Source: Pseudarthrobacter enclensis (GTDB lineage: Bacteria > Actinomycetota > Actinomycetes > Actinomycetales > Micrococcaceae). Taken from it: DNA of 64,000 nt. Both the position numbers and the translations under genes were made by a program. Location: the NCBI RefSeq assembly GCF_001457025.1, contig NZ_KQ758602.1, positions 248,001 through 312,000 of the forward strand, written 5' to 3'. This document shows positions 50,761 to 60,020 of the stretch, piece after piece. The notes beneath the pieces are model-generated. The model had not been told where the DNA came from, did no database searches, and saw only the letters and a list, made by a program, of their open reading frames with translations. How positions within the stretch are numbered: the first letter of the stretch is position 1; every line of letters starts with the position of its first letter.

Positions 50761-51810
50761 ATGACTTCCAAAACCGTGGCCATCGCCGTCCCGCTCGAAG
50801 CAGAGCTGGTGGACCGCATCCGCGCCGTCGATCCCTCCGTCACCGTCCTCTATGAACCCGACCTCCTGCCACCGGAACGCTTCCCGGCTGACCACGCAGG
50901 CGACCCCGCCTTCACGCGAACATCCGAGCAGGAGGAACGCTACTGGGCCATGCTCAACAGCGCCGACGTCCTGTACGGCTTCCCCAATGAAAGCCCCGCA
51001 GGGCTGGCCCGCATCGCCGCAGAGAACCCGAAGCTAGAGTGGATCCACGCCATGGCCGCGGGAGCGGGCGGGGCGGCCAAGGCGTCCGGACTCAGTGCAG
51101 CTGCCCTGCAGAAGTTCCGGATCACCACCTCCGCCGGCGTTCACGCTCTTCCCCTGGCGGAATTCGCGGCATTGGGAATCCTGAACGGCTTCAAGCGCAG
51201 CGCCGAACTGGCCCAGGACCAGGCTGCGAAGGCCTGGCCCGACCTGCGCGTCCCCACCCGCCTGGTGAACGGCTCCACCCTGGTGGTCAGCGGCCTCGGC
51301 GAAATCGGGCTGGAAACCGCCCGGATAGCCCGGGCCCTGGGCATGAAGGTCAGCGGCAGCAAGCGGAGCGTCGAACCTATCGAAGGCATCGACCAGGTGG
51401 TGGACAACGCCGGCCTTCCGGCCCTCCTGGCCACGGCAGACGCCGTCGTCAACACCCTGCCCGGGACCGAATATACGGAGAAGCTGTTCAACCGGGAACT
51501 GTTTGCCGCCATGAAGCCCGGAACCACCTTCGTCAACGTGGGCCGCGGAACGGTGGTGGACGAGGACGCGCTCCTCGAGGCGCTGGACAACGGGCAGGTG
51601 GGCTACGCCTGCCTGGACGTCTTCGCCGTCGAACCGCTGCCGCAGGACAGCCCCCTGTGGAGCCACCCCAAGGTCATGGTTTCCCCGCACACCTCTGCCC
51701 TCAGTGCCGCCGAGAACCGCCTGATCACCGAACGGTTCTGCAGCAACCTCCGCATTTTCCTGGACGGCGGGGACCTCCCCCACGTCGTTGACACGGTCCA
51801 CTTCTACTAG
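50761..51810 (+). CDS. D-isomer-specific 2-hydroxyacid dehydrogenase
   Basis: A 349-residue NAD-dependent dehydrogenase. The nucleotide-binding loop is LVVSGLGEIGLETARIA. Catalytic features are NVGRGTVVDE (Arg region), Glu in DVFAVEPLP and His in SPHTSALSAAEN. It would interconvert a 2-hydroxyacid and its 2-oxoacid in the cytoplasm. It leads a two-gene unit with a FAH-family hydrolase, next to iclR, an MFS symporter, a hydroxyisobutyrate-dehydrogenase-like enzyme and an SDR, so a role in sugar-acid breakdown is likely. Confidence 0.85.
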   Translation: MTSKTVAIAVPLEAELVDRIRAVDPSVTVLYEPDLLPPERFPADHAGDPAFTRTSEQEERYWAMLNSADVLYGFPNESPAGLARIAAENPKLEWIHAMAAGAGGAAKASGLSAAALQKFRITTSAGVHALPLAEFAALGILNGFKRSAELAQDQAAKAWPDLRVPTRLVNGSTLVVSGLGEIGLETARIARALGMKVSGSKRSVEPIEGIDQVVDNAGLPALLATADAVVNTLPGTEYTEKLFNRELFAAMKPGTTFVNVGRGTVVDEDALLEALDNGQVGYACLDVFAVEPLPQDSPLWSHPKVMVSPHTSALSAAENRLITERFCSNLRIFLDGGDLPHVVDTVHFY

Positions 51811-51828
51811 GCCGGACGGGGAGGAACC

Positions 51829-52566
51829 ATGCGGATAGCCAGAATCAGCACGCCGACGGGGCCGCAGCACGCGGTGGACCGAGCCGGCACCTGGGCCCAC
51901 ATCGTTGACCCGTTCGAGGAGCCGCTGTGTTACACCGGCGGCAGCACGCCGCACGGTGACGCGGAACTCCTGCCCCCGGTGGCACCTGCCGTGGTGCTCG
52001 GCATTGGCCACAACCTGACCCTGAACGAGCACCCGCTGCCCCTCCAGGCGTGGCACAAGTCGGCGCACACCGTGGCAGCTCCGGGCGAGGAGATCGTGGC
52101 AGCCCGCAACCGCGGAACCGTCAACGCCGAGGGCGAGCTCGCCGTCGTCATCGGGAAGACGGCGGCGGGCCTGACGGCGGAGAACGCGCTGGAGCACGTC
52201 CTCGGCTACACCTGCGTCAATGACGTCACCAACGTGGACCAGGGCGCGGTGGACGAACGGAACTTCCAGGGCAAATCGGGCGTCAACTACACGCCGCTGG
52301 GGCCCTGGATAGAAACCTCCCTGCCGGACCCGGAACAGGCGGGCATCGAAGTGCGCGTCAACGGGGTGGCCCGGGCGCAGTCAGGAACGTTCAACCTGCC
52401 CTCCACGGTGGTGGACTGCCTGGTCTACGTCACCTCGTGGCTGACCCTGGAGCCCGGGGACGTCGTCATGACCGGCGCGCCGGGGACCGCAGTGCCCGTG
52501 GCGCCCGGGGACCGGGTGGACATTGTGGTGGAAGGCATCGGAACGCTGAGCAGCACGGTTTCCTGA
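51829..52566 (+). CDS. Fumarylacetoacetate hydrolase family protein
   Basis: A 245-residue FAH-fold hydrolase or isomerase. The catalytic metal site is suggested by NAEGELAVVIGK (ExE pattern) and DVTNVDQGAVDE; the typical Gly-rich end VVMTGAPGTAVPVAPGD is present. It probably cleaves or isomerises a 2-oxo acid, for example an acylpyruvate or a 2-keto-3-deoxy sugar acid. AGGAACC precedes the ATG, 18 bp after the dehydrogenase. Confidence 0.83.
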   Translation: MRIARISTPTGPQHAVDRAGTWAHIVDPFEEPLCYTGGSTPHGDAELLPPVAPAVVLGIGHNLTLNEHPLPLQAWHKSAHTVAAPGEEIVAARNRGTVNAEGELAVVIGKTAAGLTAENALEHVLGYTCVNDVTNVDQGAVDERNFQGKSGVNYTPLGPWIETSLPDPEQAGIEVRVNGVARAQSGTFNLPSTVVDCLVYVTSWLTLEPGDVVMTGAPGTAVPVAPGDRVDIVVEGIGTLSSTVS

Positions 52567-52605
52567 CCGCAGCATCCGGCCGGCGGGGCCCTTATGATGG
52601 ATAGC

Positions 52606-52621
52606 GTTCAGTTGACTGAAC
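52606..52621. promoter_or_regulatory. Palindromic IclR-type operator
   Basis: GTTCAGTTGACTGAAC has perfect six-base arms and lies 52 bp before the iclR ATG, with TATGAT (52593-52598) just upstream as a possible -10 box. It suggests autoregulation by the IclR protein. Confidence 0.6.
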
Positions 52622-52673
52622 GGTGCTGACTGTGGCGCGCAGTCCATCAGCCCCGGCAACCCAAAGGAGAATC

Positions 52674-53468
52674 ATGGCCGATTCCCGCACCCCCGCCCCG
52701 GACAAGTCGGGAGCCGCATCGCCGGCCCCGGCCGTTACCCGGGCCGCCGCCGTCCTTGATGCCCTGGCAGCGTCAGCCACGGGCCGCCTGACCCTCAGCG
52801 ACCTATCGCGCGAGGTCGGCATCCCCAAGTCCTCCACCTCCAACCTCCTCCTGGCACTGGAAGAGGCCCGGCTGATCACCAGGCACGGGTCCGAATTCAC
52901 GCTGGGCCGCAAACTCGTGGAACTCGGCGCCGCCTACCTTGGCCGCATGGACGAGGTCCAGGAGTTCTACCGCTACTGCGAGCAGGCCTCCGTCCTGTCC
53001 CGCGAAACGGTCCGCATCGCCATGCTGGACGGAACCAACGTCATCTATCTGGCCCGCTACGAGGGGCACCCCGCGGTGCGGCTTACCTCCAACATCGGCG
53101 ACAAGATGCCGGTCTCGCTCTGCGCCGTCGGAAAGGCGCTGATTGCCCGGCTTAACTGGCATGACATCGACGAGATGTTCCCGGACACGGCGGAACTGCC
53201 GGTCATGACGCCGAAGTCGCTGCGCACCGGCGCCGAACTGAAGGCACAGCTGAAGGAGATCCGCGAGCAGGGTTTCGCGTTCGAGGACGAGGAATCCACC
53301 ACCGGCGTGGTGTGCCTTGCCGTCTCCGTTCCCACGCGCGGGGCCCATGGCCCCAGCCTGGGCCTGTCCGTGACCGCGCTTAAGGCCACCTACACCCAGG
53401 AACAGGGCTCCCAGATGGTCAAGGAACTCAAGGAACTGGCCCACTCGCTGGGCAACCCCATGGGATAA
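52674..53468 (+). CDS. IclR family transcriptional regulator
   Basis: A 264-residue one-component regulator. A disordered N-terminus precedes a winged HTH (about 20-80; VLDALAASATGRLTLSDLSREVGIPKSSTSNLLLAL) and the IclR ligand-binding domain (about 95-260; SLCAVGKALIARL, GFAFEDEESTTGVVCLAVSV). AAAGGAGA precedes ATG 52674. It sits between the dehydrogenase/FAH pair and the MFS gene and probably controls both through GTTCAG sites. Confidence 0.9.
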   Translation: MADSRTPAPDKSGAASPAPAVTRAAAVLDALAASATGRLTLSDLSREVGIPKSSTSNLLLALEEARLITRHGSEFTLGRKLVELGAAYLGRMDEVQEFYRYCEQASVLSRETVRIAMLDGTNVIYLARYEGHPAVRLTSNIGDKMPVSLCAVGKALIARLNWHDIDEMFPDTAELPVMTPKSLRTGAELKAQLKEIREQGFAFEDEESTTGVVCLAVSVPTRGAHGPSLGLSVTALKATYTQEQGSQMVKELKELAHSLGNPMG

Positions 53469-53522
53469 GCGCCCCACAGCGGGTCCCGCCCCTCAACAAA
53501 ATAGCGAAAACTGTTGCCAGTC

Positions 53523-53550
53523 GTTCAGCTTGCTGTATTGTGTTCAGCAT
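53523..53550 (+). promoter_or_regulatory. Two direct GTTCAGC half sites before the MFS gene
   Basis: GTTCAGC at 53523-53529 and GTTCAGCAT at 53542-53550 are 19 bp apart, in the leader of the MFS operon. They match half sites of the palindrome before iclR. Confidence 0.5.
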
Positions 53551-53625
53551 AGTGATCGACACAACAGGTGTTGCCGCTATCCCACCAGGCCAACGGGGGC
53601 CTGGAGTGCGTTAGAGGGAGTTCTC

Positions 53626-54975
53626 GTGACAACTCGTACTAAATCACCGCAGACCGCCACCGATGGCGCCGCCGTCGATCCGGAACAGCTGCGAAGGGCA
53701 ACACTTGCCAGCTCCGTGGGCTCCGCCCTGGAGTACTACGACTTCTACATCTACGGCCTGGCCTCGGCCTTGATCTTCGGACCTCTGTTCTTTGCCCCGC
53801 TGGGCGAGAGCGGCGCGGTCATCGCATCCTTCGCGACCTACGGCGTGGGGTTCGCCGCCCGGCCGTTCGGCGGCGTGGTGTTCGGCTACATCGGGGACCG
53901 GTTCGGCCGCAAGATGGTGCTGATCCTGACCATTGGCCTGATGGGCATGGCCAGCTTCGCCATCGGCCTGCTGCCCACGTTCGAACAGGCAGGGATGCTC
54001 GGAGCGGTGCTGCTGGTGACGCTCCGCATCCTGCAGGGCCTGGGCGCAGGTGCCGAGCAGGCAGGCGCCACCACCCTGATCTCCGAGGTGGCCCCGCGCC
54101 GCCGTCGTGGTTTCTTCGCCTCGCTGCCGTTCGTGGGCATCCAGCTGGGCACCCTCCTGGGCGCAGGCACGTTCGCCCTGATGGCCCTGGCGGACAAGGA
54201 AGTCCTGCAGGGCTGGCTCTGGCGGGTGCCTTTCCTGGCCAGCGTCGTCCTGATCGTCATCGCCGTGTTCATCCGGCTCAAGCTCAAGGAAACACCAGTG
54301 TTCCAGGAGCTGGAGAAGCACAAGGCCGTGGTCAAGAACCCCGTGGGCCAGATCTGGAAGCACTCCAAGAAGAACGTCCTGGTGGGCATCGGCCTGCGGA
54401 TGGGCGAAAACGGAAACTCGTCCATCTATTCGGCCCTCCTGGTGTCCTTCATCAGCATGCCTGCAGGCGTGTTCGCCGGTGACAAGTTCATTGGCCCCAC
54501 CGGCCTGCTGATCGCTGCCGGCTTCGCCGCGGTGCTGGTGGTTGCGTTCGGTGCCCTGTCCGACCGCTTCGGCCGGGTCCCGGTCTACCGCTACGGCGCC
54601 CTGTTCCAGGCGGTCATTGCACTGCCGGCCTTCTACCTGGTCACGCTGGGCAACGTCACCCTGGTCTGGGTGGTCATGGTGGTGGGCATCGCCCTGGGCG
54701 TCCAGTCCATGCTCGGCCCGCAGTGCGCACTGCTGCCGGAACTCTTCGGATCCCAGCACCGCTTCACCGGCGTGGCCCTCAGCCGCGAGATTTCCGCGGT
54801 GTTCGCCGGCGGCTTCGCGCCCATGATCGGCGTGGCGCTGCTCGCGGCCACCAACCACTCCTGGCTGGTGCCGGCCCTGTACTCGCTGGTGCTGGCGGGC
54901 ATCTCGTTCGCCACCACGTTCTTCACTCCGGAGACGAACGGCCGCGACCTGGTGGTCGTCGAGGATGCCCGGTGA
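53626..54975 (+). CDS. MFS transporter, metabolite:H+ symporter family
   Basis: A 449-residue 12-helix transporter starting at GTG 53626 with GAGGGAG upstream. Family features are SALEYYDFYIYG in TM1, GYIGDRFGRKMVL after TM2 and GALSDRFGRVPVYR after TM8. Members take up organic acids and related compounds with protons (shikimate, alpha-ketoglutarate or sugar acids). It overlaps the next gene by GTGA and is probably the uptake system of the acid-degrading cluster. Confidence 0.88.
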   Translation: MTTRTKSPQTATDGAAVDPEQLRRATLASSVGSALEYYDFYIYGLASALIFGPLFFAPLGESGAVIASFATYGVGFAARPFGGVVFGYIGDRFGRKMVLILTIGLMGMASFAIGLLPTFEQAGMLGAVLLVTLRILQGLGAGAEQAGATTLISEVAPRRRRGFFASLPFVGIQLGTLLGAGTFALMALADKEVLQGWLWRVPFLASVVLIVIAVFIRLKLKETPVFQELEKHKAVVKNPVGQIWKHSKKNVLVGIGLRMGENGNSSIYSALLVSFISMPAGVFAGDKFIGPTGLLIAAGFAAVLVVAFGALSDRFGRVPVYRYGALFQAVIALPAFYLVTLGNVTLVWVVMVVGIALGVQSMLGPQCALLPELFGSQHRFTGVALSREISAVFAGGFAPMIGVALLAATNHSWLVPALYSLVLAGISFATTFFTPETNGRDLVVVEDAR

Positions 54976-55883
54976 CCCAGGGCCGCGTCGGGTTCGTGGG
55001 CCTCGGCCTGATGGGTGCGCCCATGGCCGCCAACCTGGTCAGGGCCGGCTGGAGGGTCACCGGCTGGAACCGCTCCCCCGCGGCCATCCGGGACCTTGAG
55101 CTTCTCGGGGGCGCCGGCGCCGGGAGCGTCGAGGACCTGCGCGACGAGCCGGTCATCATCTTCATGCTCCCCGACCTGCCTGTCATCGAGGAGGCCGCGG
55201 CCGGGCTCCTCGATTCCTGGCGGCAGGAGCCGCCGGCGCCGGGAACCCTCGTGGTGGTGATGAGCAGCGTCTCCCCGGTGGGCGTGCAGGCGTTTGGCCA
55301 GGCGGTGGCCGACGCATCCGCAGGAAACGCCTCGGTGATCGACGCACCGGTCAGCGGCGGAACCGTCGGCGCGCAGCGGGGAACCCTGGCCATCATGGCC
55401 GGCGGAACCGCCGCCGACTTTGGCCGGGCACGGCCCGTCCTGGAGGCCATGGGCAGTTCGGTCCGGCTCTTGGGAGGACTCGGTGCCGGGTCGCTGGCCA
55501 AGGCCTGCAACCAGCTCGTCGTGGGAACCACGACGGCGGCACTCGCCGAAGCCGCGGAACTCGCCGAGCGCTCCGGGCTGGACGTCGAAGCGCTGTTTGA
55601 GGTCCTGTCCGGAGGCCTGGCCGCCAGCCGCGTGCTGGAAGTCGTGGGACCGCGGCTGGCCGCGAAGGACTACACGCCCACCGGCCCGGCAAAGTTCATG
55701 CTGAAGGACCTCTCCTTCGTGCGGGACAGCGCGGACGCTGCCGGAACCGCCGCGCCCATGGCGGCCGCCGGCGTGGGCCTTTACGCGGAACTCGTGGCCC
55801 AGGGCCTCGGCGACCAGGACCTCGCCGTGGTCCGACAGGCCATTGCCAACCTCAGCGCAGCCGGAATCGGGCAGCTCCCATGA
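54972..55883 (+). CDS. 3-hydroxyisobutyrate dehydrogenase-like (beta-hydroxyacid dehydrogenase)
   Basis: A 303-residue NAD(P)-dependent enzyme with RVGFVGLGLMGAPMAANLVRAGW (signature), IDAPVSGGTVGAQRGTLAIMAGG (substrate binding) and the catalytic Lys in GAGSLAKACNQLVV. It is of the tartronate-semialdehyde reductase, L-threonate dehydrogenase and hydroxyisobutyrate dehydrogenase group. GTG 54972 overlaps the MFS stop and the end overlaps the SDR start, so three genes are coupled. Tartronate semialdehyde reduction to glycerate would link to a glycerate kinase, but specificity is not determined. Confidence 0.87.
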   Translation: MTQGRVGFVGLGLMGAPMAANLVRAGWRVTGWNRSPAAIRDLELLGGAGAGSVEDLRDEPVIIFMLPDLPVIEEAAAGLLDSWRQEPPAPGTLVVVMSSVSPVGVQAFGQAVADASAGNASVIDAPVSGGTVGAQRGTLAIMAGGTAADFGRARPVLEAMGSSVRLLGGLGAGSLAKACNQLVVGTTTAALAEAAELAERSGLDVEALFEVLSGGLAASRVLEVVGPRLAAKDYTPTGPAKFMLKDLSFVRDSADAAGTAAPMAAAGVGLYAELVAQGLGDQDLAVVRQAIANLSAAGIGQLP

Positions 55884-56650
55884 GCGGGCTGTTCGACCTG
55901 ACCGGCCGCGTCGCGCTGGTGACCGGTTCGAGCCGCGGCATTGGGTCCTCCCTCGCCCGGGCACTGGCCGACGCCGGCGCCACGGTGGTGCTCAACGGCG
56001 TCACCCCGGAACGGCTCAAGGAAGCCGAAACGGCGCTCGCCGCCGACTTCCCGCCCGGACGCATCACCAGCATCGCCTTCGACGTCACCGACGGCGACGC
56101 CGCCGCCGGCAGCATCGCCTGGATCGAGGAGAACGTCGGCCCGCTGGACATCCTGGTCAACAACGCCGGCATCCAGCACCGCGTCCCCATGCTGGACCTG
56201 GACGTGGCCGACTGGGAACGGGTCATCTCCACCGACCTCACCAGCGCGTTCCTGGTGGGCCGGGAAGCCGCCCGGCACATGATCCCCCGCGGACGGGGCA
56301 AGATCATCAACATCTGCTCGGTGCAGACAGACCTGGCCCGCCCCACCATCGCCCCCTACGTCGCAGCCAAGGGCGGACTGCGGAACCTCACCCGTGCCAT
56401 GACCGCCGAGTGGGCCGCCTCCGGCCTGCAGATCAACGGCATCGCCCCCGGCTACATCCACACCGAAATGACCCAGAACCTGGTGGACGACGAACAGTTC
56501 AACACCTGGATCCTGGGCCGCACCCCCGCCCACCGCTGGGGCACCCCGCAGGACCTCGCAGGACCCGTGGTCTGGCTCGCCTCGGCCGGATCCGACTTCG
56601 TCAACGGCCAAACAATCTTCATCGACGGCGGAATGACGGTGGTGGTTTAG
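55880..56650 (+). CDS. SDR family oxidoreductase, gluconate 5-dehydrogenase-like
   Basis: A 256-residue classical SDR. It has VTGSSRGIGSSLARAL, NNAGIQHR, Ser in NICSVQ and YVAAK. The NAGIQHR/NICSVQ combination is typical of gluconate 5-dehydrogenase-like and 2-deoxygluconate dehydrogenase-like enzymes. It is the last gene of the MFS operon, joined to the previous one by ATGA. It would oxidise a hydroxyl of an aldonic acid. Confidence 0.86.
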   Translation: MSGLFDLTGRVALVTGSSRGIGSSLARALADAGATVVLNGVTPERLKEAETALAADFPPGRITSIAFDVTDGDAAAGSIAWIEENVGPLDILVNNAGIQHRVPMLDLDVADWERVISTDLTSAFLVGREAARHMIPRGRGKIINICSVQTDLARPTIAPYVAAKGGLRNLTRAMTAEWAASGLQINGIAPGYIHTEMTQNLVDDEQFNTWILGRTPAHRWGTPQDLAGPVVWLASAGSDFVNGQTIFIDGGMTVVV

Positions 56651-56830
56651 CGGAAGCCGGCAACCGCTTTTCCGGGTGCCGGCAAGACGCTGCGCGACGT
56701 TCCGTGACGCTCCGCGACGCCGGATTGCGGCTTCGCGTCGTCCCGTGAACGCCTGCTACACGCATCATTGTGGGCCTGCCGGGTGCTCCGTAATCTCGTC
56801 TCAGCACCCGCCCCAGCAAAGGAAATTCCC

Positions 56831-58012
56831 ATGGCAGACCCCCAGGACACGAGTCCGCAGAACCCCGGAAACTCCACCCGCATCGTCGCGGGCCAGGCCG
56901 CGCCCAAGCGCCCACTGGGCCTGAAGATCGGCATCGCCGCCGCCGTCCTCGCCCTCGTGGGAGGCGGCGCCGCCGTCGCCTCCGCCGTCAACGCGAACAA
57001 CGCCTCCACCGCGCCCGCAGCGGACGCCGCCCCGGCCGGCAACCCGGCCGCCGAACTGAAGCTCGGCTACTTCGGCAACGTCACCCACGCCCCGGCGCTC
57101 GTCGGCGTCAGCAAGGGATTCATCAAGGACGAACTCGGCGACACCAAGCTCAGCACCCAGGTCTTCAATGCCGGCCCCGCGGCCATCGAAGCCCTGAACG
57201 CCGGCGCCATCGACGCCACCTACATTGGCCCCAACCCCGCCATCAACTCCTTCGTGAAGAGCCAGGGCGAGTCCATCAACATCATTGCCGGTGCCGCGGC
57301 AGGTGGCGCGCAGCTGGTGGTCAAGCCGGAAATCAGCTCCGCCGCGGACCTCAAGGGCAAGACCCTCGCCTCCCCGCAGCTCGGCGGCACCCAGGACGTG
57401 GCCCTCCGCGCCTGGCTGGCCTCCCAGGGCTACAAAACCAACGTGGACGGCAGCGGCGACGTGGCCATCAACCCCACCGAAAACGCCCAGACCCTGAAGC
57501 TGTTCCAGGACGGAAAGCTCGACGGCGCGTGGCTGCCCGAGCCCTGGGCGTCCCGCTTGGTGTTGAACGCCGGCGCCAAGGTGCTGGTGGATGAAAAGGA
57601 CCTGTGGGACGGTTCGCTGTCCGGCAAGCCCGGCGAATTTCCCACCACCATCCTGATCGTCAACCAGAAGTTCGCCGCCGAGCACCCGGACACCGTCAAG
57701 GCTCTCCTGAAGGGCCACGCCAAGTCGGTGGAGTGGCTGAACGGCGCCGCAACCGAGGAGAAAGCCACCGTCATCAACGCCGCCCTCAAGGAAGCGGCCG
57801 GCGCCGAGCTGAAACCGGACGTGATCGACCGTTCCCTGAAGAACATCGTGTTCACCGTGGACCCGCTGGCCGGCACCTACCAGAAGCTGCTGGCCGACGG
57901 CGTCACCGCCGGGACCACCAAGCAGGCAGACATCAACGGCATCTTCGACCTCCGGGCGCTCAACGAGGTGACCGGTGAGAAAACCTCCGCCGCCAACCTC
58001 GGCAAGGAGTAG
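56831..58012 (+). CDS. ABC transporter substrate-binding protein, SsuA/TauA-like, orphan
   Basis: A 393-residue protein. A basic cytoplasmic N-terminus (about 1-30), a hydrophobic helix (about 31-50) and a Gly/Ala-rich linker precede the binding domain (LKLGYFGNVTHAPALVGVSKGF). That domain is the family typical of sulfonate, nitrate or taurine uptake. No lipobox Cys is seen, so it is probably membrane-anchored by the uncleaved helix. AAAGGAAA precedes the ATG. Permease and ATPase genes are absent; a terminator follows immediately. Confidence 0.83.
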   Translation: MADPQDTSPQNPGNSTRIVAGQAAPKRPLGLKIGIAAAVLALVGGGAAVASAVNANNASTAPAADAAPAGNPAAELKLGYFGNVTHAPALVGVSKGFIKDELGDTKLSTQVFNAGPAAIEALNAGAIDATYIGPNPAINSFVKSQGESINIIAGAAAGGAQLVVKPEISSAADLKGKTLASPQLGGTQDVALRAWLASQGYKTNVDGSGDVAINPTENAQTLKLFQDGKLDGAWLPEPWASRLVLNAGAKVLVDEKDLWDGSLSGKPGEFPTTILIVNQKFAAEHPDTVKALLKGHAKSVEWLNGAATEEKATVINAALKEAAGAELKPDVIDRSLKNIVFTVDPLAGTYQKLLADGVTAGTTKQADINGIFDLRALNEVTGEKTSAANLGKE

Positions 58013-58027
58013 CTTCCAACAAGGCCA

Positions 58028-58085
58028 AGGACACCCGTCCGGCAGGAACGGCAGTACGCCGGCCGGCCGGGTGGGTGCCTTTTTC
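58028..58085 (+). terminator. Rho-independent terminator of the orphan binding protein
   Basis: An imperfect GC-rich stem (AAGGACACCCG ... CGGGTGGGTGCC) ends in TTTTT (58080-58084), a good intrinsic terminator right after the binding-protein stop. Confidence 0.75.
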
Positions 58086-58160
58086 CTGCGCAAATCCTGC
58101 GCTTTCCTGCCGGGACTGTGCCCGCTGGCGCCCCTAAGCTGGGTGGGGTTTCAGCAGCAC

Positions 58161-59174
58161 ATGGGGGATGCAGTGGATGACGCAGGCAGGGACGGCGGCT
58201 CTTGGCCGGGCGGGTACGACGGCGGACTGCCGCCGCGCGTGCGGCGGTCACCGAGCGGACGGATTCCGCAATGGGCCATCGACGAGGCTTTCGGCCGGCT
58301 GGAAGCGCCGGCTCCGTGGCGGGGTGTGGAACAGCAGCCTGCCCGGAAGCGGCCCTGGTCCCGGCGGCGCTACCGTTCACCGCTGCGCAGGCGGCGCTTC
58401 CTCACCATGCTGGGCGTTGCGCTCGTGGTGTGCCTGTACTTCGCGCCGTCGTTCGTCAGCCGCGTAGTGATGCCATTCGCCGCCCCGTACCTGCCCGGCG
58501 CCACCGTTCCCCCGCCGGGGTACGAGGCAGCACCCGCTCCCCTGGGTACGCCGCCGGCCGGCACCGGGTCCACCGCGTTTGTCCTGCAGGATGTGCCGGA
58601 CGGGGACCAGCCGTTCGCGGCCTACGATCCCTGCCGTCCCGTCCATTACGTGGCCCGGCCGGACCATGCCATTCCCGGCGGGGAAACCCTGATCCGGGAA
58701 GCAGTGGCAGCGGCGTCCGCGGCTACCGGCCTGCAGTTCGTCGACGACGGCACCACCACCGAGTCCCCGGCGGACAAACGGAAGGCTTTCCAGCCGGACC
58801 GGTACGGGAAACGCTGGGCTCCGGTGCTGATCACCTGGTCCACGCCGCAGGAAACACCCGGGCTGGCCGGTGACATCGCGGGCGACGGCGGCAGCAACTA
58901 CGTGCAGGCGCCGGGGCAGCCGCTGGTCCTCGTGGCTGGCCAGATCCGGCTGGACGCCCCGGACCTCGCCGGCATCCTGGCCGGCCGTCCCGACGGGGCC
59001 GCGCAGGTGAGGGCGGTGATCATGCACGAGTGGGGCCATGTCCTGGGCCTGGACCACGTCGACGATCCCGGCCAGCTCATGCATGCGGAGAACAAAGGCC
59101 TGCTCGACTTCGCGGCAGGCGACCGGGCCGGGCTGGCGCTGCTGGGCAGCGGCCCCTGCGTCCCGCAACTGTGA
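58161..59174 (+). CDS. Matrixin-like zinc metalloprotease, membrane anchored
   Basis: A 337-residue protein. A basic N-terminal region with RRRRFLTMLGVALVVCLYF forms a single transmembrane anchor (about 80-97). The extracytoplasmic part carries the zinc motif HEWGHVLGLDHV (HExxHxxGxxH type) near residue 291, followed by QLMHAE in place of the met-turn. ATG 58161 or GTG 58173 may be the start. It presumably cleaves cell-envelope or external proteins. No inhibitor or prodomain is obvious. Confidence 0.75.
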   Translation: MGDAVDDAGRDGGSWPGGYDGGLPPRVRRSPSGRIPQWAIDEAFGRLEAPAPWRGVEQQPARKRPWSRRRYRSPLRRRRFLTMLGVALVVCLYFAPSFVSRVVMPFAAPYLPGATVPPPGYEAAPAPLGTPPAGTGSTAFVLQDVPDGDQPFAAYDPCRPVHYVARPDHAIPGGETLIREAVAAASAATGLQFVDDGTTTESPADKRKAFQPDRYGKRWAPVLITWSTPQETPGLAGDIAGDGGSNYVQAPGQPLVLVAGQIRLDAPDLAGILAGRPDGAAQVRAVIMHEWGHVLGLDHVDDPGQLMHAENKGLLDFAAGDRAGLALLGSGPCVPQL

Positions 59175-59249
59175 GCCCCAGTCCCGGTACGGGATAGGGT
59201 ATGCAAACCTGCATGGCCCCGGGGGCGTCCGGGTGTTTTACTTGCCCCT

Positions 59250-59972
59250 ATGACCGAGTTGCTGCAGCAGCACCCCAATGAACCCCATGACGAAAGCATC
59301 GCGGCGCGGCTGAACTGGCTGCGCGCCGGCGTCCTCGGCGCCAACGACGGCATCGTGTCAGTGGCCGCCACGGTGGTGGGCGTGGCCGGTGTGACCAACG
59401 ACGTCGCCCCCATCCTGGTGGCAGGGGCGGCGGCCGTGGTGGGCGGTGCCGTTTCCATGGCGCTGGGCGAATACGTGTCCGTCAGCAGCCAAAGCGACAG
59501 CCAGCGCGCCCTGATCGAAAAGGAACGCCAGGAACTGCGGGACGATCCCGACGGTGAACTCGCGGAGCTCGCCGCGATCTACCAGGCCAAGGGCCTCACC
59601 GAGGCGACGGCGCGGACCGTGGCCAGGGAACTCACCGACCATGACGCGCTGGGCGCCCACCTCGAGGCAGAGCTGAAGATCGATGAGACCGAGGTGGTCA
59701 GTGCCTGGCACGCAGCGTTTGCGTCCGCCGTCGCCTTCACCGTCGGCGCGATCCTGCCGCTGCTGGCGATCGTCCTGCCGCCGGCGGAAATCCGGATCCC
59801 GCTGACGTTCGTGGCCGTGGTGGTCGCCCTGGCCATCACCGGCTCGGTCAGCGCCCGGATCGGCGGCAGCTCCAAGCGGAAGGCGACGTTGCGCCTGGTG
59901 CTGGGCGGCGCCCTCGCCATGGCCTTCACCTACGGCGTGGGCCTGCTGCTGGGAACCACCGGAATCGTCTGA
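59250..59972 (+). CDS. VIT1/CCC1 family iron/manganese transporter
   Basis: A 240-residue inner-membrane protein. It has NWLRAGVLGANDGIVSVAATVVG in TM1, GAVSMALGEYVSVSSQSDSQ after TM2, a long charged cytoplasmic loop (about 90-145) rich in Glu and a C-terminal helix bundle. The family exports or stores Fe2+ and Mn2+. There is no clear regulatory site upstream. Confidence 0.87.
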   Translation: MTELLQQHPNEPHDESIAARLNWLRAGVLGANDGIVSVAATVVGVAGVTNDVAPILVAGAAAVVGGAVSMALGEYVSVSSQSDSQRALIEKERQELRDDPDGELAELAAIYQAKGLTEATARTVARELTDHDALGAHLEAELKIDETEVVSAWHAAFASAVAFTVGAILPLLAIVLPPAEIRIPLTFVAVVVALAITGSVSARIGGSSKRKATLRLVLGGALAMAFTYGVGLLLGTTGIV

Positions 59973-60020
59973 CCCGGCCTTTGGCCTCGTACTGCTGCAC
60001 ACCATTACCAGGAGCACTGC

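Noticed and set aside
53644..54858. A 404-codon minus-strand frame antisense to the MFS gene
   Set aside because: It is His/Gln/Glu-rich with no recognisable motif and mirrors membrane-helix codons.
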